Source of the DNA: a bacterium
Lineage (GTDB): Bacteria; Verrucomicrobiota; Verrucomicrobiia; Limisphaerales; UBA11358
Length of the DNA stretch: 64,000 nt
Direction: 5' to 3'
Assembly (NCBI GenBank): GCA_021813325.1
Contig: JAKALA010000005.1
Span: 62,001-126,000 of the forward strand
The notes below the pieces were generated by a model. The model worked only from the letters and a program-made list of their open reading frames with translations, did not search any database and was not told the DNA's origin. The translations under genes and the position numbers were made by a program. Shown piece by piece: positions 57,966 to 64,000 of the stretch (its first letter is position 1; each line of letters opens with the position of its first letter).

Positions 57966-57988
57966 GTTAGCGAGTAGTCGGCGGGTTA
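57966..57988 (-). promoter_or_regulatory. 21-bp motif copy 3 (upstream of integrase)
   Basis: gttagcgagtagtcggcgggtta; one mismatch to copy 1. Confidence 0.7.
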
Positions 57989-58094
57989 GCGCCGGTTACG
58001 CTGGATTCTAACGGAGTTGGAAAAATGGTGTCCGTTTTGGTGTCCGTTGCGGACTCCTACACCACCAAACCCTTGTAAATAAAGGCGATAAATT

Positions 58095-58169
58095 TGGAGG
58101 CGGAGGTCGGAATCGAACCGACGGATGAGGCTTTTGCAGAGCCCTGCCTTACCACTTGGCTACCCCGCC
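58095..58169 (-). tRNA. tRNA-Cys (anticodon GCA), CCA encoded; integration target
   Basis: GGCGGGGTAGCCAAGTGGTAAGGCAGGGCTCTGCAAAAGCCTCATCCGTCGGTTCGATTCCGACCTCCGCCTCCA. Confidence 0.95.
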
Positions 58170-58280
58170 GAAAAGAGATGAAACGATAATTTTCTTCGGC
58201 CACAAACGCAAGTTTAATTACCCGCTTTATCGTGTCGTTTTCAAAAGGAGACATTTGCGTGCGAGCAAAAGGAGACCAGG

Positions 58281-59678
58281 CTATTCGCAGCCACGGCTGG
58301 CTGGGGATTTTTTCCATGAATTTTCGATGGCTTCAAGCGTCTTCCCCTTAGTTTCCGGCAGGAGCAACCATACCAGCCCAAAAGTCACAGCCGAACAGGC
58401 ACCGTAAATCCAGAAGGTGTGGGTTGGCCCGATTTTTTTCAGCAGGAACGGAAACGTTTGCGCCACCAACAGACAGCTCGACCAGATGCAGAATGTGGCC
58501 AGCGACATCGCGCGACCGCGGAGTTTGGCCGGGAAAATTTCCGAACACACAATCCATGGCAGCGGTCCCATCGCCATGGCAAACGCGGCGATGTAAAGGG
58601 TCACAAAGCCCAGCAGGGCGGAGGATTGTGGGTTGCGCGCGTAGATGAGGCCAACCATCGCCAAGGCCACGATTTGAATAGCGTTGCCGATGAGCAGCAA
58701 CGGCTTGCGCCCGGCTTTATCCACCAAACCGATGGCAATAAATGTGGCGATAAAATTAACCAGTCCGATCCAGATGGAGCTGCTGAACGCGGCATTGGCA
58801 TTACCGGTCGCAGCTTTGAATATTTCCGTCGAATAATACATGATGGCGTTAATGCCGCTCAATTGCGAACCGGCCATCAACACCACGGCGATGAGCAGTG
58901 GCTGCCGGTAATGCCGCGAGAAAAGTTCTCGGAACGAGCCTTCTTCCTGGGCCAGCACGGCTTTTACCGCAGCCACCTCCGTTTCGACCTCGGCCAGATC
59001 CCCGCCCCGCAGGCGGCCGAGCGTTTGGCGGGCACTGGTTTCGCGGGCGGCCTTGATCAACCAGCGCGGGCTTTCGGGAATCGGGAAGAGCAATAGCAGA
59101 AAGACAAAAGCCGGCGCGGCTTCCGCCGCGAGCATCCAGCGCCAGCCAAACGCGGCATTCCAGGTGGCATCGTCGGGCCGTTGAATCCAACTATTGATGA
59201 ACAGCGTCACAAAGATGCCGGTGACGATTCCGAGCTGAAACAGCGATCCCAGCCGACCCCGCCAGCGCGGCGGCGCGATCTCGGCAATATAAACCGGGCA
59301 AATCATCGAAGAGACGCCGATGGCAATGCCGCTTAATATCCGCGCGGAAATGAATTGCACAAACGTCTGGGGAATCGCCGACAGAATTCCCGACAGCGCG
59401 TAGAGGAGCGCGCAGAAAAACAGCACGCGGCGCCGGCCAAACCGGTCGCTGATAAAACCGGCGGACATGGCGCCGGGGATGCAGCCAAGTATGGCCGAAG
59501 CCGTGGCCAGCCCGATCAGCATGGAATCCCGCTCCGGGTCGAGCGCAAAATGCGTTTGCAGAAACGTATTGGCCCCATTGATGACGGCGGTGTCGTAGCC
59601 AAACAGGAATCCGCCAATGGCCGCAACCGCACTGGCGAACAGGACGAACCGCGAAGAGTTGGAGGTTTTGGTGCTCAT
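58281..59678 (-). CDS. MFS sugar porter family transporter
   Basis: GGFLFGYDTAVINGA, SDRFGRRRVLF, PIPESPRWLIK, LPETKGKTLEAIE. Confidence 0.92.
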   Translation of the reverse strand: MSTKTSNSSRFVLFASAVAAIGGFLFGYDTAVINGANTFLQTHFALDPERDSMLIGLATASAILGCIPGAMSAGFISDRFGRRRVLFFCALLYALSGILSAIPQTFVQFISARILSGIAIGVSSMICPVYIAEIAPPRWRGRLGSLFQLGIVTGIFVTLFINSWIQRPDDATWNAAFGWRWMLAAEAAPAFVFLLLLFPIPESPRWLIKAARETSARQTLGRLRGGDLAEVETEVAAVKAVLAQEEGSFRELFSRHYRQPLLIAVVLMAGSQLSGINAIMYYSTEIFKAATGNANAAFSSSIWIGLVNFIATFIAIGLVDKAGRKPLLLIGNAIQIVALAMVGLIYARNPQSSALLGFVTLYIAAFAMAMGPLPWIVCSEIFPAKLRGRAMSLATFCIWSSCLLVAQTFPFLLKKIGPTHTFWIYGACSAVTFGLVWLLLPETKGKTLEAIENSWKKSPASRGCE

Positions 59679-61450
59679 GTGTGGTTGGGTTTGCCAGTGC
59701 GAACAAACGCTTTGATGGTGGCCAGTTCACGTCCGCTGGACACGCCGTGCGGACGAATGGTGTAAGCGCCCACCGCAGCAGGGATGATGAACGTTTCCGC
59801 GTAATGGACCACGAACGGTGCAAACGCACCATCCGGACTCTCGACGATGGCTTCCTCGCCCTCGATCAGATTTAGCACATTCACACCGCCGTGGGTATGG
59901 TGGTGGACAGGCTGGGTGAACCAGTGTCGCCGCGTCTCAATAAATTCGCTCGCGTGCAACCCGGTCCGCTCCTCGCGCCAGCCGTCCCCGTGGCCAAGCG
60001 GTTCGACGCGGTTAACGAGGTTTCGTGCCACCCAATCGGTCGATCGATTCCATTGGATATTGGCCAGGCCGTGTTGGAGGTGGATCGGTCGCGGCTTGCC
60101 GTCGAGTCCCAACCGTCCCCAATCCCACATTTTAAACGTGAAAATATAGGGCGTGGCGCTGATTTCCAGCACCATGGATTGGCCTCCGCTGCAATGCACC
60201 GTGCCGGCGGGAATGAGAAAATGGTCGTGCTTCTTGGCCGGGATCTTATTCGCGTATTGCTCCGCGGGAAAAGGGGTCCCTCCGGCTTGCGCCGCCCGCA
60301 AATCGCTTGCCATCGCCGCCGGGTCCACCGACTCGCGCAGACCGAGATAGACGTTCGCATCCGGTCCGGCGTCCAACAGGTAATAACTTTCGTCCTGTGT
60401 GTAGGCCATCCCGAAATGGCGCCGGATATATTCGGTCAGCGGATGGACTTGAAATGACAAATTGCCGCCGCCCATCGTATCGAGAAAATCAAACCGGATC
60501 GGGAATTCATCACCAAAACGCGCATGAACGACGTCCCCGAGCAGCGCCTGCGGCTCGGCAAAAACCAGATCAATCGCGGGGATTTCAAAACGCGAGTCGC
60601 CGAATCCCAACCGCAAACTGTTTTCCTCCGGCACACAGTCAAAACACCAGCCGAAATTGGGTGAACTACGGTCCAGGTCGCAAACCTTTTTCATCCACTG
60701 GCCACCCCAGGGGGCGGGATCAAAAAATGGCGCCACGCGGAATGGCCGGGTGGCGGCGTGACGCAATCCCCGGCGCACCGCCGCGCCGTCGGCCAGCTTG
60801 GGTTCGCGCGGATTATTGGTGTCGAGGACAAAATCCCAGCGGGCCATGAGCGGACGCTTCCAGCGGTCGCAGACGCGCCAATCCACGAAAAAGGCCCGCT
60901 TGTATTGGAGGCTCGCCGCCAGGGTGCGGTTTTCCACGCCCAGATTGCTAATTTCGTCGCGGCGAAAGCGTCCTTGCGCCTCCCACCGTGCGAGATCGGC
61001 ATAGACCAAAAGATCACCGCCCGCAATCAGGGACGCCCCACAGCCGATGACCAGCACCAGGCCGTCCGCCACTTGTTCGATGCGTTGGCGCAACTGGCGC
61101 ACTTTTTCATCCGCAAAAAATTGCGGCAAATTCAAATTCGACAGCAAACCGAACACCGGATCGTCGCCGCCCAGAAACGGTGCGACGAGGGAATCAATCT
61201 GTGCCGCCGACAGCATCGCAGCCGCGGCGTGCAACGTGAGCGCGGGCTTTAGCCGGCCTGGTAATTCTCGGAGCAGTTCCGCTTCGAACACGCCGGTGTA
61301 GCATTCGACCGCGAGGATCGTTTTGGGCTTGGCGATGCTGGCGGCGGCTTGGCGCAGCCGTTCGCTGATGGCATCCCAGCCCGTGACGCAGGCGCGATCC
61401 TCGCCGGGGACAGGCACGAAAGGAAATTTGTCGTAGTTGGAGGTTTTCAC
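59675..61450 (-). CDS. Class I mannose-6-phosphate isomerase with long N-terminal extension (GTG start)
   Basis: GGGNLSFQVHPLTEYIRRHFGMAYTQDESYYLLDAG; IPAGTVHCSGGQSMVLEISATPYIFTFKMWDWGR. Confidence 0.8.
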   Translation of the reverse strand: MKTSNYDKFPFVPVPGEDRACVTGWDAISERLRQAAASIAKPKTILAVECYTGVFEAELLRELPGRLKPALTLHAAAAMLSAAQIDSLVAPFLGGDDPVFGLLSNLNLPQFFADEKVRQLRQRIEQVADGLVLVIGCGASLIAGGDLLVYADLARWEAQGRFRRDEISNLGVENRTLAASLQYKRAFFVDWRVCDRWKRPLMARWDFVLDTNNPREPKLADGAAVRRGLRHAATRPFRVAPFFDPAPWGGQWMKKVCDLDRSSPNFGWCFDCVPEENSLRLGFGDSRFEIPAIDLVFAEPQALLGDVVHARFGDEFPIRFDFLDTMGGGNLSFQVHPLTEYIRRHFGMAYTQDESYYLLDAGPDANVYLGLRESVDPAAMASDLRAAQAGGTPFPAEQYANKIPAKKHDHFLIPAGTVHCSGGQSMVLEISATPYIFTFKMWDWGRLGLDGKPRPIHLQHGLANIQWNRSTDWVARNLVNRVEPLGHGDGWREERTGLHASEFIETRRHWFTQPVHHHTHGGVNVLNLIEGEEAIVESPDGAFAPFVVHYAETFIIPAAVGAYTIRPHGVSSGRELATIKAFVRTGKPNHT

Positions 61451-62400
61451 TTTTGATCCTGAAACCAACTGGCGCAGCCGAACAATCCAGCATAGTTGCC
61501 CAGTTTTGCGGGTTTGATTTTCACCTGGCCCCACGGGGTCCAGGCCCGTTTTGAAACGTGGCGGCGCAGGGCTGGTAAAATGAGCCGGGCACTACCCATG
61601 ATGCCGCCGCCGATGAGGGCTATTCCCGGATCATAAGCGTGAATTAAATTGACCAGCGTAACCGACCAGACGTGGAGCGAGTGGTCGCGAATAGAGATCG
61701 CAAATCTATCTCCTCGCGCCGCTGTCCGAAAAACTGCGGCATAGTCCAGCACCGGCTCCTTCGCGAGTTGGCTGTTACGGAAGCCCGGTGCGTCTTTTGC
61801 GCGGGCTGCCAGCGCCCAGGTCGAAGCTTCGGCTTCGGCACAGCCGAAATTGCCGCAGCGACAAGGCCGACCATCCAGACTGACGGTCAGATGACCGCCA
61901 AGGCAACCGGCCTGTCCATGCTGACCGCGCAACGGTGTTCCTTCCAGAATTGCCGCCGTGCCGATGCCGGTGCCGAGCGTCATCATCACGACATTGCGAC
62001 AGCCTTGGGCCGCGCCGAAATGCCATTCACCCGCCAACGCCGCGTTGGCGTCATTGCCGATGCGGGTGGGCAGACGCAGAAGTTTCTTGATGAGCGCGGG
62101 CACATCGAGAGTTTTTGCGTCATCAAATTTTCCGGCAGGCGAGGACAAAATCTTTTCAGAGTGCGGATCGATGATTCCTGGAAACGCGAGACCAAAACCG
62201 CCGAGTTGGCTGCGGGCGACCTTGGCCTGATGGCATAGTCCGGGAATTTCTTTCGCGATCCGCTGGAGGGCGTCCGCCAACCCGCCTTTGGGTTCGGCCC
62301 CCATTTCAGTTTGTGCCAGCAATTGCGCGCCCAGCACAACACCAAGCTTGAGGCGCGTTCCGCCCAGGTCGCAGACCACGATGGGTTTTGGAGTTGTCAT
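61447..62400 (-). CDS. ROK family kinase/regulator
   Basis: VVCDLGGTRLKLGVV, GTGIGTAAILEGTPLRGQHGQAGCLGGHL, CRCGNFGCAEAEAS. Confidence 0.92.
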   Translation of the reverse strand: MTTPKPIVVCDLGGTRLKLGVVLGAQLLAQTEMGAEPKGGLADALQRIAKEIPGLCHQAKVARSQLGGFGLAFPGIIDPHSEKILSSPAGKFDDAKTLDVPALIKKLLRLPTRIGNDANAALAGEWHFGAAQGCRNVVMMTLGTGIGTAAILEGTPLRGQHGQAGCLGGHLTVSLDGRPCRCGNFGCAEAEASTWALAARAKDAPGFRNSQLAKEPVLDYAAVFRTAARGDRFAISIRDHSLHVWSVTLVNLIHAYDPGIALIGGGIMGSARLILPALRRHVSKRAWTPWGQVKIKPAKLGNYAGLFGCASWFQDQK

Positions 62401-62422
62401 GGTGTTTGGGCGTGAATCGTAA

Positions 62423-63613
62423 TCAGTGGAGGACCACTTCGATGCGTTGAACGGTCCAATAGATCCCGGTCACCGCGATCAGCGCGGAAGCAGGCACGAT
62501 GATGGCCGGCCGATACCAGCGGCGTTCCCGCCACCAGCCCACGCAGAGGAAGGCCGCCAGGATGACTGTGAACTGGCCCAGCTCCACGCCCGAATTGAAC
62601 GCCAGCAGCGCGGGCAGAAATTGCGGGCGCGGCAAACCGAGCGATAGCAGCACACTGGAAAAGCCCAAGCCGTGGACCAAGCCAAAGCCAAACACCACGA
62701 ACGGTCGCCAAGGCTGGAGCTTCGGGGTGCAGATATTTTCCACCGCGACAAATGCAATCGACAGCGCGATGAGCGGCTCCACCACGCTGGAAGGCAGCCG
62801 GATCACGCCATACAGCGCCAGCCCCAGCGTGATGGAATGCGCCAGCGTAAACGCGGTCACCTGCCAGAGCAGCGGTTTCAACCGGCAACTTAACAAAAAT
62901 AAACCCAACACAAATAGAATGTGGTCCAGCCCTTCGGGCAGGATGTGTTTGAATCCCAACCTCAAGTATTGCCCCACCACCGGCCACAGGCTAACAGCGG
63001 CTGGCAGACCATGCGCGACCTTCGTTTGGCCTGGCAGTAGAAGCGGAATGGGGGCGACCGATCCATCGGAATTCACCGCGAAAGCCGCCGGCGCCTGCCC
63101 GGGCAAATTGATGCTCCCGAGAACGTCGCCGAGTTCCGGCGGAAACTGAAACGCCACCGTGTCGCTTCCCGGCGGCAGGTGGCCTTCGATCGCCATCATC
63201 AGCATCGCCGGCAATCGAGGCGTTGGCGGTGATTCGCGATAACGCACCATGTCGGCCACCGTGGGGAAAATGACCGTGTCGATGGTGCCCGGTCCATGAT
63301 CAGTAGCCACCGTAAACTTTTTTTCAAAACGCGCCTGCGCGGAGGCCAGCCCTGTGGCCAGATCATTGGTGGAACCGTCCAGCCAGCCGTTTAACACCGT
63401 GTCATCGGCCTGACGGGGAGTGACGCCAAAAATAAACGGCGGCACGTCGAACGTGAGATTCAGCGAGAAATGTCCGTTGGTTTCCACGGTGACGTTGGCC
63501 AGCGCCACCTGCGGCAAATGACCGGACGCGAGCGGGGGCAGGCAAAGCCCGGAGAGCAGTGCCAGCCACAACCGTCCGCAAACTCCGAGGCGAAATAGGC
63601 GACCGTTCCTCAC
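62423..63613 (-). CDS. HupE/UreJ family membrane protein
   Basis: GFKHILPEGLDHILFVLGLFLL, FTLAHSITLGLAL, VFGFGLVHGLGFSSVL. Confidence 0.85.
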   Translation of the reverse strand: MRNGRLFRLGVCGRLWLALLSGLCLPPLASGHLPQVALANVTVETNGHFSLNLTFDVPPFIFGVTPRQADDTVLNGWLDGSTNDLATGLASAQARFEKKFTVATDHGPGTIDTVIFPTVADMVRYRESPPTPRLPAMLMMAIEGHLPPGSDTVAFQFPPELGDVLGSINLPGQAPAAFAVNSDGSVAPIPLLLPGQTKVAHGLPAAVSLWPVVGQYLRLGFKHILPEGLDHILFVLGLFLLSCRLKPLLWQVTAFTLAHSITLGLALYGVIRLPSSVVEPLIALSIAFVAVENICTPKLQPWRPFVVFGFGLVHGLGFSSVLLSLGLPRPQFLPALLAFNSGVELGQFTVILAAFLCVGWWRERRWYRPAIIVPASALIAVTGIYWTVQRIEVVLH

Positions 63614-64000
63614 GGCTCAACGCGCAGGGTTACCAAGTCCAGGCCGGCCACCGGAATTTCGGCCGGCGCCGCCGCTCCCGGTTCCTCGCGACCATTGGAA
63701 AGCCAAACCTGCCGCACCGGCGGATGCCATTTCAACTGGGCCATCACTGGCTGACTCGTGGGATTGTATAAACGCAGGATGAGCGCCTGGCCGTCGTCAC
63801 TCGGTTTAAAGGCCGTGGCAATGACCGTGGGCGGATCAATGGTCAAGCGGGAGGCGAGAGGCGGCTCGTTGGAGGCCGGGCGCACAATTAACGGCTCGGT
63901 GCTGTTCACGCCGAAACGGGTAGCCGCCACCGGATCATAAGCCCCATGGGGCTGAATTGCGTAACGAAACCAGACTGGGCCTGCCTGGTCCGCCCGGTAA
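63610..64000 (-). CDS. C-terminal part of GH38-type alpha-mannosidase (5' part outside window)
   Basis: Frame open to window end: VWFRYAIQPHGAYDPVAATRFGVNSTEPL...LILRLYNPTSQPVMAQLKW. Confidence 0.65.
   Translation of the reverse strand, partial: YRADQAGPVWFRYAIQPHGAYDPVAATRFGVNSTEPLIVRPASNEPPLASRLTIDPPTVIATAFKPSDDGQALILRLYNPTSQPVMAQLKWHPPVRQVWLSNGREEPGAAAPAEIPVAGLDLVTLRVEP

Overview
The window looks like a Verrucomicrobia-type (Pedosphaera/Limisphaerales-like, inferred from gene content) chromosome segment. Two housekeeping blocks (about 1-26.6 kb and 58.2-64 kb) flank a mobile, accessory region (about 26.6-58.2 kb). The left block carries a CcsA-type cytochrome c biogenesis protein (5' truncated), DUF1501/DUF1800, thpR, a PHP phosphatase, thrH, an M50 protease, gpsA-plsY, a Gfo/Idh oxidoreductase, lpxB, HIT-phoH-ybeY-DUF502-recO, a hybrid histidine kinase, proS and a GH2 beta-mannosidase. 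The right block is a sugar/mannose cluster. The accessory region lies between tRNA-Gly(TCC) and tRNA-Cys(GCA). Its left margin is a graveyard: two different truncated integrases flanking an IS21 remnant. Next comes an att-like copy of the tRNA-Cys 3' end at about 29104, then a roughly 29 kb element ending with an intact tyrosine recombinase beside tRNA-Cys. The element carries a NERD/restriction-like nuclease cluster, a 2133-aa RHS protein with a C-terminal HNH-like toxin, a TraK/L/M-like three-gene operon, a MOBF relaxase-helicase broken by an apparent 1-nt deletion, a five-gene operon of AbiEi-AbiEii-TOTE-type primase/helicase-two unknown ORFs, and a protein made of seven tandem SANT/Myb-like HTH repeats. 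Noncoding signals I consider most notable: a 21-bp motif present three times, each about 35 bp upstream of a key operon (TraK-like, relaxase, integrase); a phased array of eight GTTGAA repeats plus several hairpins in the 1-kb putative oriT region; and 12-bp tandem pairs exactly 45 bp from both att cores. Nothing here was checked against databases; family calls come from motif recognition.
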